Source: CAYNLG01 sp964397995
GTDB lineage: Bacteria > Planctomycetota > Phycisphaerae > FEN-1346
Direction of reading: 5' to 3'
Length of the DNA stretch: 64,000 nucleotides
Assembly (NCBI GenBank): GCA_964397995.1
Contig: CAYNLG010000002.1
Location: forward strand, 1 to 64,000
Part shown: piece by piece, positions 1 to 7,755 of the stretch
Layout: each line of letters starts with the position of its first letter
Position numbering within the stretch: the stretch's first letter is position 1
Made by a program: the position numbers and the translations under genes
The notes under the pieces: model-generated
What the model saw: only the letters and a program-made list of their open reading frames with translations
What the model was told of the DNA's origin: nothing
The model's database searches: none

Positions 1-1101
1 GAACGGCGGCCGGGGGCGGGGCATGCCGCGCTTGCCCTCGATGGAGTGGATCAGGGCCGTCTCTTCGCCGCACACGAACGCCCCGGCGCCCTGCTTGATG
101 ACCACCGAGAGGCTGAAGCCGGAATCCAGGCTATTGGGCCCCAGGAGGCCGTAGGCCTCGGCTTGGGCGATGGCCGTCCGCAGCCGCTCGATCGCCAGCG
201 GGTATTCGGCCCGGATATACACGTAGGCCTTGCCAGCCCCGATGGCGTAGGCCGCGATGGCCATGCCCTCGAGGAGCCGGTGCGGGTCGCCCTCGATGAC
301 GGCCCGGTCCATGAAGGCCCCGGGATCGCCCTCGTCGGCGTTGCAGATGAGGTACTTCTGGTCGGCGGGGGCCTCCAGGGCGAACCGCCACTTCTTGCCG
401 GTCGGGAACCCGCCGCCCCCCCGGCCCCGAAGGCCGCTCTTCTCCACGAGGTCGCAGAGCTCCGGCCGCGTAATCGTCCGGATCGCCTCGCCGAAAGCCC
501 TGTAGCCGCCCCGGGCGATGTATTCGTCGATGTCCGTGGGGTCGACGACGCCGCAGTTCGCCAGCACCCACCGCGTCTGGTCGGCGAAGAAGGGGTGCGC
601 GTCCAGGTAGGGCACGCCGTCCCAGGGCCGCAAACCGCCGTTTTCGGGCCGATGCTGGCCGAGCACGCCGGCCTCCGGCACCTCGCCCTTCATGGCCGCC
701 TCGAGCACCGCCGGCGCCCGGTCGGCCGTCACCTCCTGGAAGCTCACCCGCGTCCGCCCGGGGAGCTGGACGTCCAGGATCGGCTCGACGGCACAGAGGC
801 CGACGCAGCCGACCTCGACGACGTCGGCCTCTATCTCGTTTTCGGCCAACCACGTGCGCACCGCGCCGAGCGTCTGCCCGGCCCCCGCCCCCAGGCCGCA
901 CGTCCCCGTGCCCAGGAAGACGGCGGGGCGCTGGAGGGTCTCGCGGCGGAGGGCGGCCATGGTCCGGGCGCGGCCCTGGCGGCAGGCGTCGCTCTCGTGG
1001 CAGAGCGGCCCGTCCGTCAGGCACGTCACCCACGCCGGGCACGGCCGCGCGGGGCTGTGTCGGCAGGCGTCGCAGCAGAGGTCATCGGTCAGTCGCGGCA
1101 T
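1..1101 (-). CDS. NADH-binding flavoprotein subunit (NuoF/HndC type), 3' end outside window
   Basis: This is the FMN- and NADH-binding subunit of a NuoF/HndC-type complex, which would pass electrons between NADH and iron-sulfur clusters of a hydrogenase or related enzyme. The 367 codons seen here read through the left edge with no stop. After a Cys-rich N-terminus comes a thioredoxin-like ferredoxin domain (GTCGLGAGA, then GCVGLC). This is followed by the flavoprotein core with GRGGGGFPTGKKW (FMN loop), CNADEGDPGAFMDR and GAFVCGEETALI. The start overlaps the end of the NuoE-like gene by 20 bases; an in-frame ATG at 1107 is an alternative. The gene is third in the rex operon. An electron-bifurcating hydrogenase is the likely assembly, but the catalytic subunit lies outside the window. 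Confidence 0.88.
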   Translation of the reverse strand, partial: MPRLTDDLCCDACRHSPARPCPAWVTCLTDGPLCHESDACRQGRARTMAALRRETLQRPAVFLGTGTCGLGAGAGQTLGAVRTWLAENEIEADVVEVGCVGLCAVEPILDVQLPGRTRVSFQEVTADRAPAVLEAAMKGEVPEAGVLGQHRPENGGLRPWDGVPYLDAHPFFADQTRWVLANCGVVDPTDIDEYIARGGYRAFGEAIRTITRPELCDLVEKSGLRGRGGGGFPTGKKWRFALEAPADQKYLICNADEGDPGAFMDRAVIEGDPHRLLEGMAIAAYAIGAGKAYVYIRAEYPLAIERLRTAIAQAEAYGLLGPNSLDSGFSLSVVIKQGAGAFVCGEETALIHSIEGKRGMPRPRPPF

Positions 1102-1582
1102 CGCCATCGGCCTTCCTGCGATAGGTGTCCACGATTTCATTCACGCGCTCCGGCGTCAGTTTGGCGTGGAATTCGCCATTTACGGTGATCACCGGCGCCA
1201 GGCCGCACGCCCCGATACAGGCCACCACTTCCAGGCTGAAGAGGCCGTCCCGGGTCGTCTGGCCGGGCTCCACGCCGAGGGCCTTGACCAGGGCCCCGAG
1301 GATTTTGGCCGAGCCCTTGACGTGGCAGGCCGTGCCCCGGCACACCTGGATGTGGTAGGTGCCGGGGGGGTGGAAGCGGAACTGGTTGTAGAAGGTCGCC
1401 ACGCCGTAGATCTTGCTCGCGGGCAGATTCAGGTGGGCGCCGATCCGCTGGATGGCCTCCCGCGACAGGTACCCGTGGACCTCCTGGACGGCCTGGAGGA
1501 GGGGGATGAGGGCGTCGCGTCCCGCGCCGGGGAAGCGGCTCAGGATCGGCTCCAGCTCCGGGCTGGGAGCGGTCGTGGTCAT
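1082..1582 (-). CDS. NuoE/HndA-type [2Fe-2S] thioredoxin-like subunit
   Basis: A 166-aa protein of the NADH dehydrogenase 24-kDa subunit family, which carries one [2Fe-2S] cluster and partners the flavoprotein encoded next. The N-terminal helical part includes AIQRIGAHLNLPASKIYGVA. The cluster ligands are in CRGTACHVKG and in CIGACGLAPV, the usual C-x4-C and C-x3-C spacing. The ATG at 1582 overlaps the rex stop codon as ATGA, so translation is probably coupled to rex. Length is typical for the family. Location after rex and before the HndC-like gene indicates a soluble NADH-linked hydrogenase module rather than full complex I, but this is inferred from context. Confidence 0.9.
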   Translation of the reverse strand: MTTTAPSPELEPILSRFPGAGRDALIPLLQAVQEVHGYLSREAIQRIGAHLNLPASKIYGVATFYNQFRFHPPGTYHIQVCRGTACHVKGSAKILGALVKALGVEPGQTTRDGLFSLEVVACIGACGLAPVITVNGEFHAKLTPERVNEIVDTYRRKADGDAATDR

Positions 1583-2226
1583 GCCTCGTTTTCTCCGTTC
1601 CGGGCGAAATACGCCACCTTTTCGAGCACCATGGTCACGTCGAGATCTTCCACATGGACGCCCGGCGGCACCCGCAGCCGCACCGGCGCGAAGTTCAGGA
1701 TGCCCCGGGCGCCGGCCCGGACGAGGGCGTCGGCGACGCCCTGGGCGGCCTCGGCCGGCACCGTCAGAATACCCACGCGGATGCCCTCGTCGCGGAGGAC
1801 GCGGGCCAGGTCGCCCACTGGGTGGCACCGGCACCCGTGGATGACGCGGCCGGTCTTGGTGGGGTCGCTGTCGAAGGCGGCCGTGATGGTCAGATTGGGC
1901 CTGCGGCCCGAGAAATAGGCCAGAATGGCCCTCCCGAGGTTCCCGACGCCGACAAGGGCCACGGGCTGGCCGCCCTCGGCGTCGAGGAAGACCCGGAGAC
2001 CCTCGATGAGGCCCAGAACGTCGTAGCCGCGGCTGGGGCTGCCGCTGGCAGCCACGCCCATAAGGTCGCGTCGGACCTGGGCGGCCGTGACGCCGGCCAG
2101 GGCGGCGAGTTCGTGGGAATAGACGCTGGTCGTGCCCTCGTCGCGGAGGACGTTCAGGAGCCGCCTGTAGAGACTGAGGCGGCCGATGGTCTTTTCGGAC
2201 ACGGCGCGGCCGTTTGTGACCGCCAT
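1579..2226 (-). CDS. rex: Redox-sensing transcriptional repressor Rex
   Basis: A 215-aa Rex repressor, which senses the NADH/NAD+ ratio and releases DNA when NADH is high. The N-terminal winged helix (about residues 10-75, with GVTAAQVRRDLM) is followed by a Rossmann domain with VALVGVGNLGRAI and FDSDPTKTGRVI. The length matches the family. It is the first gene of an operon with the NuoE-like and HndC-like subunits and overlaps the next start by 4 bases. A Rex-type operator lies between its -10 element and its start codon, which supports autoregulation of the whole operon. Confidence 0.93.
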   Translation of the reverse strand: MAVTNGRAVSEKTIGRLSLYRRLLNVLRDEGTTSVYSHELAALAGVTAAQVRRDLMGVAASGSPSRGYDVLGLIEGLRVFLDAEGGQPVALVGVGNLGRAILAYFSGRRPNLTITAAFDSDPTKTGRVIHGCRCHPVGDLARVLRDEGIRVGILTVPAEAAQGVADALVRAGARGILNFAPVRLRVPPGVHVEDLDVTMVLEKVAYFARNGENEA

Positions 2227-2256
2227 CCCATTCTCCTTGCGTTACCGCCTTCACGC

Positions 2257-2273
2257 TGTTACGCGATTCACAA
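2257..2273 (-). promoter_or_regulatory. Candidate Rex operator
   Basis: On the minus strand the site reads TTGTGAATCGCGTAACA: one perfect Rex half-site (TTGTGAA) and a degenerate second half (TAACA). It sits 2 bases downstream of the -10 element and 30 bases before the rex start, so a bound repressor would cover the transcription start. The spacing and symmetry are seen directly; binding by this Rex is inferred. Confidence 0.65.
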
Positions 2274-2275
2274 GG

Positions 2276-2303
2276 AGTATAACCAAACCGCGGCGCGAAT
2301 CAA
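2276..2303 (-). promoter_or_regulatory. Sigma-70-like promoter of the rex operon
   Basis: TTGATT (-35, complement of 2298-2303) and TATACT (-10, complement of 2276-2281) are separated by 16 bases. The Rex operator follows at once. Confidence 0.6.
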
Positions 2304-2843
2304 GGCGCTATTCGGGATTTTCTTCACGAACCCACCGTCCAGAGAGGGAAATCGGGGGGTCCGGCGGGGTCCGGAAAGCCTGGTGGGCGCGCCCCGTCGT
2401 GCGTCAAAACCTTGCGATTTCGGCCCTTTTTCTGCCTTTTTTTGCCCTTTCTTGTCCTTTTCTGGCCCTTTTTTTGGTCGGCACTTTGCCCTCTTTGGCC
2501 CTCCTTTTGTGGCCTTTCTGACTTCTTTTTGCCCGTTTTGTCTCTTTTTTGCCCTCGTTTTTGTTCCGCCGGCTCAGGGCGGGGTGCCGAGGCCCCGCGC
2601 GGGGGCGCGGCAGGGGTGCGGGGGGCGCGGGGGACGCGAGGCGCCGAGGGACGACGCCTCCCCCCGCCCCAGGGGCGCCTCTCATGGACATGCGTGACGC
2701 GCCGGCGCCACCGAGCCTACAGAGAGGGGGGGTTGCATAGACGCCTCGCCACGCGAGGACGCGTCTGGACTGCGGCGGTTTGCCCCCGGCAGTGTGTGGC
2801 GCCGGGCACGGGCGCCGCCACAGCGGCGGCAGAGCAACGGCCG
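2304..2843. other. Gene-free stretch with helically phased T tracts
   Basis: No credible gene is present between the rex promoter and the activase stop. Positions 2418-2562 hold about 14 T tracts of 3-7 bases, centred on average 10.8 bases apart, a pattern expected to give strong intrinsic DNA curvature. Positions 2738-2765 can form an imperfect hairpin (AGACGC ... GCGTCT with an inner CTCG/CGAG). The Lys/Arg-rich open frame crossing the A-rich complement is an artefact of base composition. Confidence 0.6.
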
Positions 2844-3605
2844 TTACGCCAGCAGGTCCAGGCCCAGCAGGGCCGCGCCGGTGGCGACGGCGAAGACGGG
2901 GCGGTCCGGGACGACCAGTTCCGTCGGCAGTTCCTCCCTGAGGGCCTTGACCATGGCCGGGTTGCGCGCGACGCCGCCGATCAGCAGCGTCCGGCCGCCC
3001 AGATCGATGCGGCTCGCGAGGGCGGCGATGCGGCGGGCGGTGGCGACGTGGAGGCCCCAGGCGATGCGGCGGCGGTCCTCGCCCCGGGCCACCAGGGAGA
3101 CCACCTCGGACTCGGCGAAGACCGTGCACACGCTGTCGAGGGCGACGGGGGCGTCGGCCTCCAGGGCGGCCGGGCCCAGCTCGTCCAGGCCGAGGTCCAG
3201 GGCCCGGGCCATGACCTCGAGGAAGCGGCCGGTGCCGGCGGCGCACCGCTGGTTCATCTCGAAGCGGCCGAAGCCTCCGGCCACCAGCTCGATGGCCTTC
3301 GTATCCTGGCCGCCCACGTCCAGGACGCTCGCGGCCTCGGGGTCGAGCAGGCGGGCAGCCCGGGCGGCGGCGCGGATTTCGGTGACGGTCCGGACAGGCC
3401 GCTTCGACTCGGCCAGGCCGCGGCCGTAGCCGGTGGCGACGACGGTGTCGGCCTGGAGGGTCTCCAGCGCCCGCAGGACGTGGGCGGCCGGGGCGTGGCC
3501 GGTGTCGAAGACCTCGGCGTCGGTGACGGTGGTGCCTTCGAGGCGGACGATCTTGGTCAGGCGCGAGCCCAGGTCGAGGCCGACGGCGGTCGGGCGGTCG
3601 GGCAT
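2844..3605 (-). CDS. BadF/HgdC-type ATPase, activase of 2-hydroxyacyl-CoA dehydratase or benzoyl-CoA reductase family
   Basis: A 253-aa ASKHA-fold ATPase of the family whose members use ATP and a bridging [4Fe-4S] cluster to inject electrons into dehydratases. Features are the phosphate loop GLDLGSRLTKI near the N-terminus, VLDVGGQDTKAI, the first cluster Cys in RCAAGTGRFLE, the second in SVCTVFAESEVVSLV, and LLIGGVARN. Length is typical of stand-alone activases. No dehydratase subunit is adjacent: a sulfatase lies 34 bases upstream and a curved noncoding stretch downstream. Its electron acceptor is therefore unknown, and it may serve one encoded elsewhere. Confidence 0.88.
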   Translation of the reverse strand: MPDRPTAVGLDLGSRLTKIVRLEGTTVTDAEVFDTGHAPAAHVLRALETLQADTVVATGYGRGLAESKRPVRTVTEIRAAARAARLLDPEAASVLDVGGQDTKAIELVAGGFGRFEMNQRCAAGTGRFLEVMARALDLGLDELGPAALEADAPVALDSVCTVFAESEVVSLVARGEDRRRIAWGLHVATARRIAALASRIDLGGRTLLIGGVARNPAMVKALREELPTELVVPDRPVFAVATGAALLGLDLLA

Positions 3606-3639
3606 GGGGCCTCCTTTCAGGCGGCCGGCGGCACGGTCG

Positions 3640-5100
3640 TCACGCCTGGCCGCCCTCGGCGATTACGGGCCGGGGCCGCGGCCAGAAGTTGGTCTCGCCG
3701 TCGGCGGCCGGGCCGCACAGGCCCGTCTGGCCCGCCCCGGTGACAGGCTCGCGGGCGCCGTCGCGGCGCGGGTCGACCCAGCGGTCGGCCCAGCGGTCGA
3801 GCCGGGCCTTGAGGTCGCGGCGCGTCGGTTCGTGGGGGGCGTCATCGACGAGGTTCGCGGTCTCGTCGGGGTCGGCCTCCAGGTTATACAACTCGTGCGG
3901 CCCGTAGGGGTACCGATGGACGTACTTCCACGAGCGGGTTCGGACCATGCGGACGGGGCCGTACTCGTCATGGACGACGACGTCGGCGTCGTCGGGCGGG
4001 GCACCGCCCGCCAGGACGCCCGCGAAGCTCGCGCCCGGGAGGGCGTCGGCCTCCGGGTCGGCCACGCCCACGTACTCCAGCAGCGTCGGCCGCACGTCGT
4101 AATGGCTGACCATGGCCTGGCAGACGCGGCCGGCGGGGACGCGGCCGGGGTGGCTGGCCAGGAGCGGGACCTTGACGGAGGTGTCGTACATGTTGAGCGG
4201 GAAGGTGCCGTTGCCCTTGCCGTAGACGCCGTGGTGGCCCATGTTCATGCCGTTGTCGCTGGTGAAGAGGACGAGCGTTTCCTCGCGGAGGCGCTGGGCG
4301 TCGAGCCAATCGAGGAGACGGCCGACGTTGCGGTCCATCTCGGTGACGGCGGCGAAGTAGCCGGCGAGGACGTCGCGGCGGCGTTCCGGGTCGGTGCCGC
4401 ACGGGGCGGACGCCACCTGCCACGGGTGGAGCGGCACGTCGGGCACGGAGGCGAAGGGGCAGTCGCGGCGGTAGGCGTCCCAGGTCTCGGCGGGGTGATT
4501 GTCGCGGTTCCAGGGGCTGTGGGGGGCGGTGGTGTGGACGCCGAGGTAGAAGGGGCCGGCGGCGGGATCGTGGGCTTCGAGATATTCGAGTGCGTGGTCG
4601 ATGATGACGTCGGTGACGTAGCGCGGTTCGTCGTAGACCTCCGGGCCGCGCACCATCGGGGCCCCGTAGTACGGCCCGCCGCCCTTGGCGTGGACGTTCC
4701 ACCAGGTGAAGCCCTTCTGGGGATGGTGGGCGTCGCCGAGGTGCCACTTGCCGCTCAGGCCGCACGCCCAGCCGGCGTCGGCCAGGAGGTCGGTATAGCC
4801 GCTCAGGCCGTCGAGGTAGCGCGTGAGGCGGCCGCCTTTGGGTTCCTCGATGACGGAGTTGCCCGCGCGGAGCCAGTCGTGGACGCCGTGCTGGGAGGGG
4901 ATGCGGCCGGTCAGGAGCGAGGCCCTGGCGGGGGAGCAGACGGGCGAGGCGCAGAAGGCGTGGGTGAAGCGCGTGCCCTCGGCGGCCAGGCGGTCGAGGT
5001 GGGGCGTGCGGAGTTCCGGGGTGCCGGCGCAGCCGAGGGCCCAGGCGCCCTGGTCGTCGGTGAGGATGAAGAGGATGTTGGGTCGGTCGGGTGTGGCCAC
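3640..5100 (-). CDS. Sulfatase (formylglycine-dependent)
   Basis: A 486-aa sulfatase expected to hydrolyse sulfate esters on glycans. The N-terminal metal site is NILFILTDDQ (D15, D16). The catalytic signature is C-S-P-A-R with Cys55 as the residue converted to formylglycine. GKWHLGD, FTSDNGMNMGHHG and a C-terminal ELYNLEADPDETANLV are all family landmarks. The GTG at 5100 is chosen because AAGGA lies just upstream and because the sequence before it (open to 5310) overlaps the RluA gene and looks non-coding. No signal peptide is visible, so it may act in the cytoplasm on imported oligosaccharides or use another export route. Confidence 0.9.
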   Translation of the reverse strand: MATPDRPNILFILTDDQGAWALGCAGTPELRTPHLDRLAAEGTRFTHAFCASPVCSPARASLLTGRIPSQHGVHDWLRAGNSVIEEPKGGRLTRYLDGLSGYTDLLADAGWACGLSGKWHLGDAHHPQKGFTWWNVHAKGGGPYYGAPMVRGPEVYDEPRYVTDVIIDHALEYLEAHDPAAGPFYLGVHTTAPHSPWNRDNHPAETWDAYRRDCPFASVPDVPLHPWQVASAPCGTDPERRRDVLAGYFAAVTEMDRNVGRLLDWLDAQRLREETLVLFTSDNGMNMGHHGVYGKGNGTFPLNMYDTSVKVPLLASHPGRVPAGRVCQAMVSHYDVRPTLLEYVGVADPEADALPGASFAGVLAGGAPPDDADVVVHDEYGPVRMVRTRSWKYVHRYPYGPHELYNLEADPDETANLVDDAPHEPTRRDLKARLDRWADRWVDPRRDGAREPVTGAGQTGLCGPAADGETNFWPRPRPVIAEGGQA

Positions 5101-5182
5101 GGGGGTCCTTTCGGGTTCGGGGGCGCGGGGCCGCCCTGTTGAACCGCGCCGGGGGCGGGGATGCACGGGTTTTCCGGCGGCC

Positions 5183-6226
5183 CTACGTCCGGCCGGCGGC
5201 GCGCCAGTGGCGGAGGGCCTCCAGCGTCCGGCGCATGTCTTTCGGCAGGGGCGCCTCCAGGCGCATCGGCTCGCCCGTCGAGGGGTGGCGGAGCTCGAGG
5301 GCGGCGGCATGGAGGGCCTGGCGGTCGATGAGGACCTCGTCGGCCTCGTCGGCCGGGAGGGCGTCGCCGGCCACCTGGCGCAGCGTCAGGCGCCGGCCGC
5401 TCCCGTACATCCGGTCGGCCACGACGGCGTGCCCGACGTGGGCCATGTGGATGCGGATCTGGTGGGTGCGGCCGGTCTTGGGCCAGACGTGGACGAGGGC
5501 GAAACCGTGGAACCGCTCGACGACCTCGTACTGGCTGTGGGCGGCCTTGCCGTCGCGGCGGACGGCGTACCGCTCGCGGACCTTCGGGTCCTTGCCGAGG
5601 GGCTGGTCGACGACGTCGGCGTCGAGTTGCGGCACGCCCTCGACGAGGGCGACGTACTGTTTGCGGACGGTCCGGGCCTCCCACTGGCGCGCCAGGGCCA
5701 GGTGGGCGTCGTCGTGCTTGGCAAAGAGGATGACGCCGCTGGTGTCACGGTCGAGGCGGTGGATGACGCCCGGGCGGTACGGGTCGCCGCCCGTCGAGAG
5801 GCGCTCGGCGTGGTGGGCGACCGCGTTGACGAGCGTCCCGTGCGGGTTGCCGCGCGCGGGATGCACCAGGATGCCCGGGGCCTTGTTGACGGCGAGGAAG
5901 TCGTCGTCCTCGTAGAGGACGTCGATGGGGATGGGCTCCGGGACGATGCCGAGGGGCTTGCGTTTCATCAGGGTGACGTGGAGGTGGTCGCCCTGGTGGA
6001 GCTCGGCGGAGGGCTTGGTGACGGAGGTGCCGTTGACGCGGACGCGGCCGGCCTTGATGAGCTTCTGGTAGGCGGCGCGGGAGTGCTGGGCCCAGCGTTG
6101 GGCGAGGAAGCGGTCGAGGCGCGGCTCGGAGGGCTCACTCTGGAGGGTGATCTCGAGGGTGGCCAGCTCGCGCGGAGGGAGCTGGTCCTCCGGCAGCGCG
6201 CCGTCGACCTGGGGCGGGTCCTTCAC
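5183..6226 (-). CDS. RluA-family 23S rRNA/tRNA pseudouridine synthase
   Basis: A 347-aa RluA/RluD-family enzyme that isomerises uridine to pseudouridine in RNA. An S4-like RNA-binding region (about 35-85, LDRFLAQRWAQHSRAAYQKL) precedes the catalytic domain with GVIHRLDRDTSGV, which holds the catalytic Asp, and KTGRTHQIRIHMAHVG. The start at 6226 is GTG; no strong ribosome site is visible, so the exact start is uncertain. It begins 18 bases after the corrinoid-protein stop. The S4 domain suggests an RluD-like role on 23S rRNA, but the specific target cannot be read from sequence. Confidence 0.88.
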   Translation of the reverse strand: MKDPPQVDGALPEDQLPPRELATLEITLQSEPSEPRLDRFLAQRWAQHSRAAYQKLIKAGRVRVNGTSVTKPSAELHQGDHLHVTLMKRKPLGIVPEPIPIDVLYEDDDFLAVNKAPGILVHPARGNPHGTLVNAVAHHAERLSTGGDPYRPGVIHRLDRDTSGVILFAKHDDAHLALARQWEARTVRKQYVALVEGVPQLDADVVDQPLGKDPKVRERYAVRRDGKAAHSQYEVVERFHGFALVHVWPKTGRTHQIRIHMAHVGHAVVADRMYGSGRRLTLRQVAGDALPADEADEVLIDRQALHAAALELRHPSTGEPMRLEAPLPKDMRRTLEALRHWRAAGRT

Positions 6227-6244
6227 GTCGGCTCGGGTCCCGCC

Positions 6245-6874
6245 TCAGGCGGGGATCAGGTCGCGGGCGAGGTCCACCGCGCTGGCCGCGTCCGCCGCGT
6301 ACCCGTCCGCGCCGATCTTGTCGGCATATTCCTGGGTCACGGGCGCGCCGCCGATGATGACCTTGACCTGGATGCCGTCGGCCTTGAGGGCGTCGATGAC
6401 GGCCTGCATGTTGGGCATGGTGGTCGTCAGGAGGGCCGAGAGGGCGATGACGTCGGCGCCCTTCTCCTTGACGGCGGCGACGAAGGCCTCCGGGGCGACG
6501 TCGACGCCGAGGTCCTCGACGTGGAACCCCCCGCCCTTCAGCATCATCGCGACGAGGTTCTTGCCGATGTCGTGGAGGTCCTGCTTGACCGTGCCGATGA
6601 TGATCCGGCCGCGCGGCTTCGCGCCACTCTCGGCCAGCACCGGCTCCAGCACCTCCATACCGCCGGCCATCGCGCGGGCCGCGATCAGCACCTCCGGCAC
6701 GTAGACCTCGTTGGCCTTGAACTTCTTGCCGATGCTGTCCATGCCGACGACGAGGCCGTCGTCCAGGATCGTCGAGGCGGCGACGCCCTCGTCGAGCGCC
6801 TCCTTCACGAGCGTCACGACCGTGTCCCGGTCACCTCGTTCCAGGGCCTCCGCCATTGCGGCCAGATCTGCCAT
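6245..6874 (-). CDS. Cobalamin-binding methyltransferase corrinoid protein (MtaC/MttC type)
   Basis: A 209-aa corrinoid shuttle protein. A four-helix cap domain (about 1-85) is followed by a cobalamin-binding Rossmann domain with the base-off ligand motif DLHDIGKNLV, where His is the cobalt ligand, then SALLTTTMPNM and GGAPVTQEYA. Such proteins carry a methyl group from a substrate-specific methyltransferase to a methyl acceptor. No MttB/MtaB-like or MtrH-like partner is nearby, so the substrate is unknown. It lies between a membrane protein and the RluA-family gene in a closely packed minus-strand cluster. Confidence 0.88.
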   Translation of the reverse strand: MADLAAMAEALERGDRDTVVTLVKEALDEGVAASTILDDGLVVGMDSIGKKFKANEVYVPEVLIAARAMAGGMEVLEPVLAESGAKPRGRIIIGTVKQDLHDIGKNLVAMMLKGGGFHVEDLGVDVAPEAFVAAVKEKGADVIALSALLTTTMPNMQAVIDALKADGIQVKVIIGGAPVTQEYADKIGADGYAADAASAVDLARDLIPA

Positions 6875-6950
6875 CTGCGGCTCCTTGTCCTCGTGTGGGG
6901 CGCGGGTTCTCGATTGTCGGATTGCGTTCGCTCAGGTGCGGCGTGCGGCG

Positions 6951-7745
6951 TCAGCCCTTCGGGACGGGCGGACTTGCCGCCGGCTCGTCGGGCGTGTCGG
7001 TCTCAGTCTCGGGCGTCTCCGGCTGCGGCGCGGGCGCCTCGGCCGCCGGTTCGGACGACGGCTCGCCTTCGCCCGCCTCGGTCTCCGGCGCGGGCGCGAC
7101 CTCGGGAGACGGCACCTCGGCCTCGCCGCCGAAGTCCAGCGGCTCGTCCGAGAACGCCACCGGCTCGTACCCCGCCAGGTCCTCCAGGTGGGCCGTCGCG
7201 GCGGTCGCGGCCGCGCTCGTCGGGTACGTCGAGCCGACGGCCTCCAGCTTCGCCTTGCCGCCCGCCAGGTCGCCCTGCTGGATCATGACGAGGGCGGCCT
7301 TGACCTCGGCCAGGGGGCGCAGGTCCTCCGAGGCGGCGCTCACCTCCTGGGCGAGGGTGGCGGCCTCGGCCAGGTAGGCCGTGGCCTGCGACTCACTGAC
7401 GGGGTTGCCGTCGGCGTCGGCCCGGGCGACGGCGGCCATCAGGAGGCGGTCGGCCAGGATCAACTTGGCCACCCGGCCGCGCTTCGACCCCCCGTGGTCC
7501 GCCACGAAGCCGCGCACCCCCGTCACGCCCGGCGACAGCCGCGCCTCGGTGAAGGCCAGGGCGGCCTGGCTCGGACCGCCGAGAACCCCCCAGTTGACCA
7601 GGGCGAGCAGGACGGCCAGCCCCAGCGCCACCACCGCCGCCACCGTCAACACCGCGTTGGCGTGCGGCTTCAGGCGGGTGATGAGGCGGCCGAGGGCGTC
7701 GGCCAGTTCGTTGGTCTCGAGGTCGTGCCGGTGGCTGCTCTTCAT
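6951..7745 (-). CDS. Single-pass membrane protein with TPR/YfgM-like periplasmic domain
   Basis: A 264-aa protein with a short cytoplasmic N-terminus, one transmembrane segment (about 32-55, VLTVAAVVALGLAVLLALV), a helical region resembling YfgM-like tetratricopeptide proteins (about 60-195), and a Pro/Glu/Ala-rich low-complexity tail from about 200 to the end. The family role is generally linked to envelope protein quality control, but no specific activity can be assigned. The stop of the lipoprotein gene is 10 bases upstream of its start, so the two are likely co-transcribed. Confidence 0.6.
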   Translation of the reverse strand: MKSSHRHDLETNELADALGRLITRLKPHANAVLTVAAVVALGLAVLLALVNWGVLGGPSQAALAFTEARLSPGVTGVRGFVADHGGSKRGRVAKLILADRLLMAAVARADADGNPVSESQATAYLAEAATLAQEVSAASEDLRPLAEVKAALVMIQQGDLAGGKAKLEAVGSTYPTSAAATAATAHLEDLAGYEPVAFSDEPLDFGGEAEVPSPEVAPAPETEAGEGEPSSEPAAEAPAPQPETPETETDTPDEPAASPPVPKG

Positions 7746-7755
7746 GGCATGCCTT

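Noticed and set aside
2404..2560. Lys/Arg-rich protein tail encoded on the minus strand
   Set aside because: The residues come only from the phased A tracts; the frame starts inside the activase gene in another frame.
3640..5310. Longer sulfatase start at 5310
   Set aside because: The added 70 residues overlap the pseudouridine synthase gene and lack homology; GTG at 5100 has a good ribosome site.
4823..7288. 821-codon plus-strand open frame
   Set aside because: Antisense to the sulfatase, pseudouridine synthase, corrinoid and membrane-protein genes, with no recognisable domain.
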